Source: Platerodrilus igneus (Eukaryota > Arthropoda > Insecta > Coleoptera > Lycidae). From it: a stretch of 64,000 nucleotides of DNA. The position numbers and the translations under genes are program-made. Positions 12,395 through 23,357 of this stretch are shown in pieces. The stretch's first letter is position 1, and every line of letters starts with the position of its first letter. The notes beneath the pieces were generated by a model. The model was not told the origin of the DNA and made no database searches. It was given only the letters and a program-made list of their open reading frames with translations. The stretch lies in the NCBI GenBank assembly GCA_036346225.1, contig JARFIW010000835.1, positions 2,217,829 through 2,281,828 of the forward strand, in the 5' to 3' direction.

Positions 12395-13330
12395 CTATTT
12401 AAATCTAACTCTCTTCTTGACCCTCCATGTCTTTCTTCTCACCATCCTAATACTCTTCATCCCTATTTCTCCCCCTTCTATATCTACACTTAACATCCCT
12501 GTTATCTCACATACAATAAATTTATCATCCCTATTATCCTGACTCTTAAATATTACTTCTTCTTCAGTCCCTACATTTGTCTGTTTCTCATTTATTGTTG
12601 TTTCCCTTTCTGCCGACAAACCAAACGATACTACTTTAAAATTATCGATTTTTCCCTCTATGGAAAATCCTCTGTACCTTCTAGAATTCTTATGTAATGG
12701 AATCCGCCAGAATGAATCCCTTAAATCTACTTTATTAAAAACAAACTTGCCATTTAACCTCGTCAAAAATAATTCTGCCTTCACCTGCTCCCGATATGCT
12801 GCTGTTGCTTCAACCCCTACTACTTCTGCATGTTTTTGTACTAAAGCTTGAACCTCTACTTTCCTTTCCTCTGGACATCTTATTGTGTTGATCTGTTTAC
12901 CTTCATCATCCTCTACCTCTACTACATTAATACTAAACCCCGTGTCATCCTCTGTGACTTCATAACTGCCCTTCCATGGCACTACCCTATCCTTAATCCT
13001 TACTACCTTCCTTTCCATATCTATCAAAACCCCTAACTTCATCATACAGTCAACACCTAAAATGCTCTGAAACTTCAGTCCAGGTACAATTACAAACTCC
13101 TGTTCACAGCTTAAATCTCCTATATCTATCCTAAGCACCACAACACTATTTACTACAGCAAACTTTTTTATTTGGAGCTACTAAATGGCTACGCTTTATA
13201 GGCATAATTCTATCACAAACCTTATCCCTAATTTTGCTGACGAATTCCTCCGATATTAAACTCGCCTCTGCCCCTGTATCAAGGAATACTTCTACATTAT
13301 TCTCAAAATTCCTATATTAACAATTGGCAA
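12395..13330 (-). pseudogene. Ty3/Gypsy protease joined to a reverse-transcriptase fragment
   Basis: The minus strand first encodes a retropepsin. The active-site motif FLDTGAEASLISEE lies near 13290-13250, then after a frame change comes the flap/C-terminal part ILGVDCMMKLGVLIDME (near 13060). The long frame 12395-13141 goes on through a linker and then directly into reverse transcriptase motif A: KVDLRDSFWRIPL and FKVVSFGLS (about 12700-12610). The usual RT N-terminus between linker and motif A is largely missing, and RT motifs B to E, RNase H and integrase are all absent. Pol has therefore collapsed by deletion. The protease frame also has a stop near 13150. The element cannot move by itself. 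Confidence 0.8.
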
Positions 13331-13434
13331 ACATAATTTTTCCTCAGTTTCTGGCTCTACTTCCTCCTCAATTTTGAAAAATTCACGTGGATGTTCATAT
13401 ACATTTACACTGAAATCTAGTGGTCTGTCGCGTT

Positions 13435-14756
13435 CTAAAAATCCTGTCCAGGTCTGTTTTCCCTACTCGGTCCTGGTCTAGCCGTCACCTCAGCGTATGT
13501 CCTAGGCGTTTCCACTCGTTCCGTGTCTGTATTAGCAGTCCCGCTCATGTCTGGTGAACTATTCATTCTGGTAGGTCCCGGTCTCGGTGCAGGTCCCCTT
13601 CCTAAACTATTACTCCTAACGTATGGTCGTCTCTGTTCCCAATTCTGTCGCTGATATCCGTAATTATTCCCCCTTCTAGCATAGTTGTCCCGTCTATTGT
13701 CAAACCTAACTGTGTTGATCTGTCTTTCCCTGTTTTCTCGAGGTCGTCCACTACTTACGTCGTCGTACCTCTGCAGGTATTCCAAAAACATTTCTCTGTC
13801 CACTATGTTCTGTAGTGCTACGTGCTGTCTTATGTCTACCTCGAAGTGTCGTGATAAATACTTAATAATTTGTCGGTCCGTCAGTGGTGGGTTCAGTTGC
13901 TTGGCTATGCTATACTTGCGTATAGCATATTGCTCCCCTACTTCCTGAAAATCCTCCCTTAAATTTCCCCTGTGATTAAGTCGTCTCGTACCTGGTCTTG
14001 TCTGTGGTCACTCCAGTAGTGCTTTAAAAATTTGTTTTCAAAGTCCTGATACGTGTCTATGTCCTGTCCTACTAAATTGTACCATGCTTCCGCGTTGTCT
14101 TTCAATAAAGCCTTTATCGTATTCAGTTTAGTCTGTTCGTCAAATAAATTTCCCACTAGATTTCTTACACTATTAATAAAAATTTGTGGATTTACCCTGT
14201 TATCGCCATAAAACTTCATGTGTTGGTCCAATGATACTCCACCTGTAGAAAATCTGGGACCATCCCCCGTTAAATTTGACATGTTGTATTTAATACTACT
14301 AACTTCGCGTTCTACCCTGCCTAACTGATCCCTACATGAGTCCGTTACTTCAGTCATTTTTACATTAATCTCTTCTTCACAAAAAATGCGTACTTCGGAC
14401 CTTAAATGTCCCATTTCCTGTCGAAGACCTGTAATATCCCTCTCATTTTTATCAACCCTATTTTCAACTTCCCCCATTTTCACGGTAAGACTATTTTTAA
14501 ATTCTGTAAATTCTTTCGTCGATTTTTCTATTTTATCCCCTAATTCCTGATTTAATTGGTCAAATTTCTTATTCGATTCTGCACTCATCCTCTCTAACAT
14601 TCTCAATATCATCTCGTTTCCTTGATCCCCTGATTCCGTCCTCGACTGATCTCTACTGCCTCCAGCTTCTTCCATTTTAGATTTTTTTTCACACAATGCA
14701 CTATCGTCACTTCCAATTTCCACTCCTTGACTCCTTAACCACTCATTTCTCTGCAT
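13435..14756 (-). pseudogene. Ty3/Gypsy gag (one frame shift)
   Basis: The start at 14756 opens a 265-codon frame. Residues about 55-150 form a predicted coiled coil rich in E, K, N and hydrophobic heptads. A retrotransposon-gag core follows with AEAWYNLVG, YQDFENKFLKHYW and RQDQVRDDL. The frame shifts near 13960 (after GEI), continues as LREDFQEVGEQYAIRKYS, and runs into 13803-13435, a basic tail rich in R, G and Q and ending in P-rich sequence. No CCHC knuckle is visible; the RG-rich tail may do the RNA binding. Gag would form the particle that packages element RNA. Protease follows downstream on the same strand. Confidence 0.8.
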
Positions 14757-14902
14757 ACGTTCTAATCACTCACACACACTCTCAAAATACTCTTAAATTT
14801 ATACACACACAGAAACTCTCTCTCTCAGATCGCCAGTTTCCTGGAATAAAATCAAAAAATTTTATTTGGAACTCGAGCCCTCACGTTGTGGTCGCCATAA
14901 AC
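14757..14902 (-). promoter_or_regulatory. Leader and primer-binding-site-like region
   Basis: Directly inside the right-hand LTR, the coding strand reads TTTATGGCGACCACAACG followed by TGAGGGCTCGAG. TGG shortly after the LTR end is the usual start of a tRNA primer site. A similar motif (TTTATGACGCCCAATCGG) occurs again inside the LTR, 82 bases further out. I do not assign the primer tRNA. Confidence 0.5.
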
Positions 14903-15380
14903 TGCTGTGATATACTCCTTTGAATGCGGGAACTGGGTCCTTTCAACAAAAAAATTCTAGTCCCACCGATTGGGCGTCATAAACTGCTGTGATCTTGGTT
15001 TCGCTTCAGCTGCTCACCTAATTTTATAAACCTCCTCATTCATAAAATTAAACAACACATTCCTACCACAAACATCAACGTTAACTCTATTTACATCAAT
15101 ATTCAGAATACATTAAATTTTCAAATTAAATTTCAGCATAAAATTCAGTTTTAAAAAGAATTTCAAGATTAATTTTATTATCACTTTAACGTGCATCCAG
15201 AATTAAAGTCCTTGTAGGATGCCTACTAATTAATATAACAATATAAGCAGACCGGAGTCTGAGTATAAAGGGAGCATCTACCACCCCTTTACGTTAATTA
15301 ACCAGGTTCGTCTAATTGAGCTCAAAGACATACCCAAAGTTTCATCATAATTCAGAACATCAATACTAAATACCCCTTTC
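14903..15380 (-). mobile_element. Truncated 5' LTR of the Ty3/Gypsy element
   Basis: Matches 9666-10140 almost base for base (small differences such as TTTTAG against TTCTAG, and one extra A near 15155). The match stops abruptly at 15380, where unrelated sequence begins. About 480 of an expected 2,200 bases remain, so the promoter part (U3) is missing. Confidence 0.8.
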
Positions 15381-16111
15381 TTGGGGGATTATGTGGTAGT
15401 TTCCCGTTGCCTTCCACGTCTCAGTAATGTTTCTTGGAATGGCATACCGACCCCTATGGTCTCTGCCAATCTAAGTACTGAAAGAGCCGCTGCTCTCTTT
15501 CGGAGACCTGTCTTAGTCTAGTTCCCCACTAAAGACGCTACTATTTTGGTTGAACCTGTAGTTTGGCTCTTTAAGTAACTGGAACGCGAAAGCCATTCCA
15601 CCCGTTCTAGTAATTTGGAACTTCTTCAAGGTGCAGGTCAAGGGTACAAAAATGTTTGTAAAATGGATCTTAGATTTTCTTATAGAACAATACAAGTAAA
15701 AATGAGCGATATTGCACCAGAAATAATCTTGCATACCTACTTCATGAGTTTTATTAATTTTTGTTTCTTACATCTACGTAAGATAGGGTGCCATGCAAAA
15801 ATGTTAATTTAAAAAAGGTACGTGGCAAAAAAGGATGTAAACCACTAGCTTAAAAGATTGACAGTAGATGGTTATTGGTTGAATCAGAACCACATTTCCT
15901 CCAGCTTCCACATTTCCTCACACATCTGGACCAAAAAGTTTTCTTTGACTAGCCATTTTCTCAGCTATTCAAATCTCTTTAAATTTTTCAGATAGCATCA
16001 TTCCCCAGGGAGCTACCCTCATTTTAAGATTTTTTTACCGCTAACATTCTGAACCAAATAGTTTTCTTCGTCTAACCAATGCATCTTTCGAGATAAACCT
16101 ATCTTGTTTGG
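15381..16111. other. Unassigned non-coding sequence
   Basis: No family can be named. It contains TTCAGATAGCATCAT followed by CAGGGAGCTACCCT near 15990-16020. The same segment recurs at 18387-18420 on the far side of the non-LTR element (see the separate repeat entry). Stop-free frames here are short and have no recognisable motif. Confidence 0.4.
15955..16040 (+). repeat. Direct repeat flanking the CR1-like element, left copy
   Basis: About 75 bases matching 18357-18432 at roughly 85-90 percent, with shared TTTTTCAGATAGCATCAT and AGGGAGCTACCCT. It is too long and too diverged to be a target-site duplication. It looks like a dispersed repeat into which the element inserted, or two independent copies. 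Confidence 0.6.
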
Positions 16112-16132
16112 TATTATTATTATTATTATTAT
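16112..16132. repeat. (ATT)n microsatellite tail of the non-LTR element
   Basis: Seven repeats of a 3-base unit mark the 3' end of the minus-strand element. CR1- and L2-like elements often end in short tandem repeats rather than poly-A. Confidence 0.75.
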
Positions 16133-18310
16133 AGAGCCTTTATTTGCATCGTAATTTACAACACAATGTTAAGAAGTACATGAGGCGAAGTCTAGCTAAC
16201 GCTACTCAAACTTAACCTCAACTAATTACAATTTTTACAAATTTTAAATAATTATTTGCAATTAAGAAATTGTGGATAAGTAAACGCAACAAGTGACTTG
16301 TAGTTAGTCTACAACAATTATATTATGACTATTCCAGAAATAGTTAACTGTATGGTAAAGCTAGTGACCAAGTTGTGTACGTTTAATTTGTTCTTGCACT
16401 AGTTTGGATTTATAGTGTTTTTTAAAATATTTTAGCGTATGTGCTTTTAGATCCGCCGGTATATCATTATATATATTCACAGCATTATACGAAAAACATC
16501 TTTCAAACACAGCACGACGAAATTTAGGCATCGTTAACGTATGGACATGTCGAATAGTTCGTTCATGCATGTCACCTCTGAGCACTAACTTTTCTTTAAG
16601 ATAAGCTGGCGAAGAAGTAGACAAAGTTCGAAAGACTAAAGCACTTATGTAATATTTAAACAAGTTATCTATTTTCAACCAACCAAGCTCATTTATCTTT
16701 GCAGACACTCAGTCAAATTTGCGAAGTTCGTAGATAAATCTACAACAATTGTTCTGCACTCTTTGTAGACGATTTTTTGTGACCTGGAGCAAACATGGAT
16801 AATATAAAATAAGGCCATAGTTTAAAATAGGTAAAACTAATGTTTCACAAAGTATCCTTTTTAGTGCAAAGTTGAAAATATGCCCATTTTTATACAGTTG
16901 TCTAAGAACAAGGTAAGATTTTCTAATCAGTAGCGAGACATGCTCCTCAAAACGGAGCTTGCAATCAAAAATTATGCCTAGACTTTTTGAGCACTTCAAA
17001 TTCTTTAATGGCTGCTTTTGAATTATAATTTCCATGTTGATTGGTGATTCCTTTCTAAAGTTTGGAGAAAAATCGATGACGTTGCACTTTCCAATATTTA
17101 ATTTTAAGTTGTGATCAGCGAAATATGTGACAAGACCCTGAAGGTCATTTTTGATACGATTCGAAGCATTATGAACAAATTCTGGATCATATGAAAAACA
17201 TAGTTGAGTATCATCAGCAAAGCATTGGATATTTGCATGTTTTATAGCCTTGTGAATATCTGACACGTAAATTAAGTATAGCATGGGGCCTAAGACTGAG
17301 CCCTGAGGTACACCAGATGTAACTTCTGAAAAACAGGACGAGCAGTTCTCGATTACCACTTTTTGAAATCGGTTTTTTAGATAACTGTTGAAGAAACAGG
17401 TGGTGTTATCAAGACCATAATATTTTAAGATGGCACATAATAAGTCGTGATCAAGAGTGTCAAAAGCCTTTGAGAAGTCTAGTTGAATCATTGAAGTAGC
17501 TAGTCCCATATCTAGCGCATGAATTATGTTGTCGGTTATAGCGAGTAAAGCTATGGTGGTACTGAAGCCACTTCTAAAGCCGGATTGATAATCAGGAACA
17601 ATTTTGTTCATCATTACGTATTGGTATAGCTGTCTTAATACGACTTTCTCTAGAACTTTTGACATTGCGGGAACAATACTTATTGGTTGTATGTCGGTAA
17701 TCGACTTAGGGTTACTTACTTTAGTGAGCGGCTTAACAACTGAGTATTTCCAGGATTCTGGAAAATATCCAATTTCCAAACAACAATTGACTATATGTGT
17801 CAGATGTGGTGCAATGACTGGTAGGCAGTATTGTAACATCTTTGCAGAAACATTATCTTGACCAATAGCATTTGATTTAAGGTTGACAACAATCTCTTTA
17901 ATTTCCTAAATAGACGAAAAATGGAATGAGAACTGAGAATTTGGATTAAAGTTTTTTGCTCTGTAGTAATTTGTAATTTTTGCACAGTATTTATTGGAGT
18001 AAAGACCGACAAAAAGTAATCGTTCACTTCGTCAGGATTTTTTAGTTCTTGAGGTATTTCGATTATTGGTTTTCCTTTAACATTTAATAGATTCATTGCT
18101 TGCCAGAGATTTTTACTGTTACAGTGTTTTGTCCGATGGGCTAAGTAAGCAAACTTCTCTCTTCTTATGGCACCAGTTATTACGTTGCGTAAACTTTTGT
18201 AGTAGTTGTAATCAGTGATGCACCTGGTGCGTTTATATTTAGAAAGTGCTATGTCGCGAGTCTTCATCATACAACGAATATTGTTAGTTAACCACGGAGA
18301 AAATGGTTTC
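16133..18310 (-). pseudogene. CR1/Jockey-like non-LTR retrotransposon, 5'-truncated
   Basis: The minus strand opens inside the linker between endonuclease and RT (WLTNNIR.. just upstream of 18270, then YKSLRNVITGAIRREKF and NSKNLWQAMN). A nearly complete RT follows at 17839-16709, with QPISIVPAMSKVLEKVV, QSGFRSGFSTT, motif A QLDFSKAFDTLDH, motif B SGVPQGSVLGP, motif C CFADDTQL and NIGKCN. The C-terminal part is in 16708-16361, with a single stop between the two frames. RT would make cDNA by target-primed reverse transcription. The endonuclease is gone, and frame breaks near 17900 and 16709 show the copy is dead, though well preserved. The sequence ends in an (ATT)n tail. Confidence 0.85.
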
Positions 18311-18356
18311 GTAACCTTTGACGTAGTCAGCGGGTATCAATTAACAATAGAATTTT

Positions 18357-18432
18357 CTCAGCTACCTGAATCTTTAGGAATTTTTCAGATAGCATCATCC
18401 CCCAGGGAGCTACCCTGATTTTAAGATTTCTT
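18357..18432 (+). repeat. Direct repeat flanking the CR1-like element, right copy
   Basis: Partner of 15955-16040, in the same orientation, just beyond the 5' truncation point of the non-LTR element. Confidence 0.6.
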
Positions 18433-18830
18433 ACCTGTTGCGATTTCTGAGCGTTCTTATAAATTTTTTTAACTATGTGATACATCAAATTAGTCTAAAA
18501 TTTTACGCAGAATTCGAATCTGCAAACAGATTTAAAATCGGACCACGCCCTGCAAAGTTATACCCCTTTAAAGCTCTCAAACGTCTAAATTTTTTGCTCA
18601 TCTATGACATATGCTTTAACCAACACAAAGAAATAAGCTCACAAAAGTTTAATAATTCATTTTATCCGATGTACAGGTTAATAAACTAATAGAATACAAT
18701 TGTAAAGTATAACATTATTTTTCTCGTATAGTTGAATCCATGCAGTTGAAAGTAACCTGCAACAAAAAGAGATTAATGGGTTGTTTAAATAGACCTGTAA
18801 TAAAAAGAGATTAATGTAAAAAAGAGGAAA
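18433..18830. other. Non-coding, AT-rich
   Basis: No gene is seen. Two short direct repeats of GTAATAAAAAGAGATTAATG-like sequence lie near 18760-18815, just before the 3' region of the polymerase element. Confidence 0.4.
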
Positions 18831-19005
18831 CGTGTTTTCGGTCAATAAGACATATTGTTGTTAATCTAACAATATGTTTTACCGTCCAGCGACACCACGT
18901 GGAGGTAAACACATGTCGCCGGGAGCGAAGGAAATATTAAGGATGGGGTGGTAAGTATGTCTTATAACTAACTTACATGCTACTATAAACAAAAACTTAA
19001 AAAAC
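18831..19005 (-). other. 3' non-coding region of the PolB element
   Basis: Contains GTGTTTTCGGTCAATAAGAC and ACCGTCCAGCGACACC. Both recur in the same order at 25549-25620, and a looser version occurs near 26680-26720. This conserved 3' region shows that the partial copies share one origin. Confidence 0.7.
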
Positions 19006-22000
19006 TTAACCTATATCCTTATGCCCCCATGCGTAGGTTGATATGCTTCCGGGGATGACGTAACGCTTGTCATCTGCGCCCGATAAACTGATTTTATTAA
19101 TAAGCTGTGTATAAAGTTGGTGTTTATGACTCCGGATTGATACCATCGTATTCATAAGAGCCTCTCTATTATTAATAACTACATCCTTAAAACTATCTAC
19201 ACTAATCCCCGCCCCCACATTACGACTAACACCCTTAATTTTTTTAACAATATCCTTTTCTCCTACAATACAGTAGGACTTAGCCCTACTACCTACAAAT
19301 TCTAACACCAAGTCACCGTTGAACTCGTCTTTAAATTTCCCTACAACTTTTTTGTTTACAAGCGGTATATTGTACTTGTTGTCTCGAAGATAGTCGCTAG
19401 TATCGAAATGTTCAATGTTTGTACTAATGTCACTATACAAGTCTGCGGTCTCCACACTGTACACTAGTGAATCGGTATCCGTATAAAGGAGGCGGATTTG
19501 GTTACCATACAAAGAGCTCATCTTGCCGTAGTGAAACTCATACATTAAGGTTTTAGACAAGTCTAAAACCGAGAAACCTACATAAATTGGCTTGTCGTAA
19601 GTAATTTTGACTCGATTCATTTGCATAACAACCAAATCCTCTCCTAAAATAGTACAACTATGAAAATTAGGTCGCGCAATTAGCGTACTCGCACACAACG
19701 AATTACCAGAAACATCCCACCGGGGTACGATTTTCACATCAACGCGTTTGTCCACATTCTCCATGGTCTTCCCGAACACCGCGTTATTAATCAATTTATA
19801 GAAGTCTTTTTCAATCATGATTTTCGCCGCCGTCCTCAAACCGGTGTTATGGTCAATATACGCCTTCAACCATGGAGACTGAGTAAATTCTAAAACCCGG
19901 TGGATTGCTTTTAGTTTGAGACCGTATCGCACACTGTTGTAAATTCCGATAATGGATGGTGTAGTTTTTCTTTTCCAACAGAGTCGCGAGCAATTTAGGC
20001 GTCTTAGATTTGGGTGATGGAGGTACCATGTTTTCGGGGCAGAAGGGTAGATCGTTGTGGGTATGGTGCAGATGTTCTGGATACTCCAGATTCACTTCTA
20101 AAATATAACCTTTGTCATTAGTTTCGGGTATATCCAAAATGCGTTCTTTCAGGAGAGTAATCTTTTTAGCATCCATCCACCTAAAATTGCCAATGGGTAG
20201 GTGCTGCCTCATTGCCCACCCATATAAATTATTGGTATCCAGATACGTTAAGTATTTTGAAGCCTCGGTCGGGTTGTAATCCTCCATATACTTATTATTT
20301 GCTCTAGCATATCGTTGGCTGCACTGTGTGAGACCACCGCAAATCCCTTTCTTTACGAAATGATGCATGCTGACATCTGTGAGCAAGTCTAATTTTACGC
20401 CGGTGTATTTAAACATAGCATCAAAACTTAAGCTGGGTGCGGTTAGATATTGACATGGATCAAGATCGTAAGTTTTGATGCAAACGGCTCTAAAGTTCTC
20501 GAAGACGTCGGCGAGAAGCAGCACATCCGTCTTCAGATACAGATCACTATACTCCCCAAGCGTACAAATGCCAAACGTATTCCAAACTGTGTGAGCATGT
20601 TCGTACTCAGCGAATGTAATATCTGTAGAGGTTAGATCATTATAGAAGGCTTCCTTTGGTGGTAAATTGGAGTCGTTCAACACAGATTCGTCTGTTACGT
20701 AGTTGTATGGGAATACTCCCTTTCTAGCCAGTAGACCGAAATGTTTATCGTCTGGGAAACATTTTTTCATCTCAACAAACTGTCGAGGCTCCAAATTTTT
20801 TACCAACTTATCCAAGCTCGATATCATGAAACGCAGAGAATCAATGAATCTTAGCTGAAATGTGGAATTGTCGGTTTCTTCCAGCTCACCGTCAAACTCT
20901 TATGGTTTTTCGCCATATAGCCTAACATACTTCGTAAACGAAATAAATCGTTCCTTATTATTTGGAATTACGGTAACCCTCTCTTTGTCATACCCTAATT
21001 CTTTCACAATAAAATGGGAATCATACCCACTTAAATTGTGAAATACAACAGGGATGAAATGGGGTACCTTGTACTTTATATTGCACTGTGGGTGTGCAGC
21101 GAAGCAAAAGCGACCAGTCAAGTGGTCGTGATCCCTAACTCTTTCACCCCCAAGAGGCTTTTTACAAATTCCGCAATCCACTGCTGCGTAAAACAAAAGT
21201 TCAGCTAGGGGTGATAATGATCTCATCGAAATATTGGTTTTTAAAATCTCACCCAATGTCGAGCTTCTTCTTCCAACTTCTGCATTAGAACCTTTGCAGC
21301 TTCAGGTCCCATGTACAGCTCAAACTTGTTTAAAGATTCATCATAGCTACATTTTATGTAGTATGCGAAGCTGTACGGCTTGTGCTCCTGGATACTATTG
21401 GTGAATGAAGTCGATGTGCTTGGATTTGCAGTACTAATTGGTTTTAAGACGCTCTCAAAATCGGCATATATGACAAAAGGCACAATCATCTGCTTATGGA
21501 TGTTTATAAACGCCAATACGTTGTTGAAGTGGTTCGGCATGGTGGTAGCGACATGGTTACACTCGTGTTCTGCGTGTTTGCGTAGCTCATCCTCCGAACG
21601 AAAATATATTAGACATCCATCGCAAAACAGTTTGGATCCTCCGTGGGCAGACAACTGTGTTCTAACCAAGCCGCTTAAATTCTTAATTAAACAAAAGTGC
21701 TCCTTTTCGCCTTCTTGAACATATAACAAGTTTACGTGCCGATCCCTTTTATTAGCGGTGAAATGCAAAGGTCCCACAATCGACTTCCTTTCTATGCCAA
21801 ACACGTTGACGCTTATGTCGTTTTGCTCCTCGAATTTTGAGATATCCTTTATTTTTACAGGGAACGCGATGCTAGCAAAGTTAAGGACGGTGCTGTAGTG
21901 AGGGTAATTATTTATCCGGTGCGGATTGTCAGTGCTGGGATGAAGAGTTGCTACCACGCTCCAGGCAAAACATGCGTTGTCGTTGTTTTGGATGTTAATA

Positions 22001-22112
22001 ACAGCCCTCGTATTTCGAATCCGTTTGGGAAGCTCGATGCGTGAGGATCCACGTAAAGGGTTGTACTTATTAATATTTACTTGTAGGTACAACACTTTCT
22101 TCAGTGTCCAAC

Positions 22113-22159
22113 CTAAAATTTAAAAAATTAGAAAAAATTAATAATTTTCCAAGACTAAC
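22113..22159 (-). other. Predicted 47-bp intron in the PolB gene
   Basis: On the minus strand the exon ends GATTCTG, the intron starts GTTAGT and ends AAATTTTAG, and the next exon starts GTTGGACAC. Joining them reads EFQERDSG then WTLKK in one frame. Without removal the frame is broken. Confidence 0.65.
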
Positions 22160-22424
22160 CAGAATCTCGTTCTTGGAACTCATCAGACTTTGCAGACATC
22201 GTTTCTACAAAGGCGTTGTAGACTTCCCCTAGGTTACTGGAGGAGGCGATACCCGTGTTTCGGGTGTTGAAGGATTTTATATCCTCTACACCCTCTGCCA
22301 CAGCCATCTTGGTGTAGCCACCAAACACCTCCAAGTTAACCTTAAGAGTTTGTTTGGATAGCCCGCTGTTCCCCGACTAAGCTTACAAATCGTTCCTTCT
22401 GCTCGCGTAGAAAATACAATAGAC

Positions 22425-22473
22425 CTAAAAATACAAACTAAGCAAACACAAAATACTTATAAAAAATACATAC
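22425..22473 (-). other. Predicted 49-bp intron in the PolB gene
   Basis: On the minus strand the donor is GTATGT after TCTACAA, and the acceptor is TTTTTAG before GTCTATTG. Splicing joins SNVDST with LLYFLREQKERFVSL in one frame. Size and signals match the other intron. Confidence 0.55.
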
Positions 22474-22909
22474 TTGTAGAATCGACATTACTAATTCTGT
22501 ATGTAGCGATTCGAGTTTTGAATGCGGTCGCTACAACCTCCACACCCCCATCCAGGACACGGCTAGCATTAGCTTTGTGGGTGTTGGAGCGCTAGTGGGC
22601 TGCCAAGTTGGCTACATCCACATTGCATTCCACACATCTCCGCAGTCTCTTGAGAGCAGGTCCCTCAACCGTCGAAGCAGCCGGTTGTTTGACACCGGAT
22701 GGGCCTGCAACTGGTGCCACCACACCATGCTTGGCATCCTTGTGTCGTTTAAGGCTATCCTTCCGCGAGAAGGATGCCGGACACACATCGCAGGCGAACA
22801 AGCCAGTCTCCTGATCTGACACCGATCCATGTTGTTGGAGCTGATGTCTCTTCAATTTGTCACCGCGAGAGAAAGCTGCATCACAGACGTTGCACACGAA
22901 TGAAGCCAT

Positions 22910-23357
22910 TTCACTGTAAATAATTATAAAAACTTGTTAACTAGTTAAAGACTAAACAGAAACTGAATTTATATCACATCGTACCATGCTTTTATACACA
23001 TAATAATTAAGATCGTATAATAATTAGGTAGTTTACTTTTAAATTAGAAGAAACCCAGTGTCGTTTAACCTTGAGTAACATTTCAAACCAGTCTATTCAC
23101 GTTGGTGAAAATCAATTAGCTTCTTGCTTACGCACTACATCTATAAATATCGAATGTATCACTTTAACTTTCACTTCTACTCTAATTGTTTACAAACCAG
23201 TCTATTCATGTCGGTGAAAATCAATTAGCTTTTCGCTTGCGCATTCTAAGTCATCCGAGTACAATTTACGCATGCGTAACAACAATTCTGAAACATTGAA
23301 AAGGACGAGCCGCATAGGATCCCTTCTCAGTCATCTCGGTGAAATCAGTGCAAAGCA
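22910..23357. promoter_or_regulatory. Divergent intergenic region with tandem duplication
   Basis: This 448-base spacer separates the minus-strand zinc-finger/PolB gene from the plus-strand unknown gene and probably holds both promoters. AAACCAGTCTATTCA followed by GGTGAAAATCAATTAGCTT occurs twice, at about 23086 and 23201. Each copy is followed by a TTGCTTACGCA-like or TCGCTTGCGCA-like motif. No clear TATA box is assigned. Confidence 0.45.

Larger units (their letters stand above)
19006..22909 (-). pseudogene. Zinc-finger/DNA polymerase B gene of a Polinton-like or related element (degenerate)
   Basis: The gene begins at 22909 with two C2H2 fingers (VCNVCDAAFSRGDKLKRH and ACDVCPASFSRKDSLKRH). 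Next come a spacer (VLDGGVEVVATAFKTRI), an N-terminal region ending EFQERDSG, and the long polymerase exon. The exonuclease has YADFES (near 21460) and YDSHF (near 21030). Polymerase motif A is TYLDTNNLYGW (near 20235), motif B is in NNAVFGKTMEN (near 19780), and motif C is LYTDTDSLVY (near 19470). The protein ends TYAWGHKDIG. This is the viral/organellar protein-primed PolB type, which copies element DNA. Two introns of 47-49 bases join the parts in frame. Lesions: TAG at 22592-22594, frame shift near 22345, frame shift near 21250, TAA near 20900, and frame shift near 19930. No integrase, capsid or ATPase gene was recognised nearby. Confidence 0.8.

Noticed and set aside
22577..22830. Frames on both strands overlapping the zinc-finger exon
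   Set aside because: Shadows of the GC-richer C2H2 coding sequence; only the minus frame with the CxxC..HxxxxH patterns makes sense.
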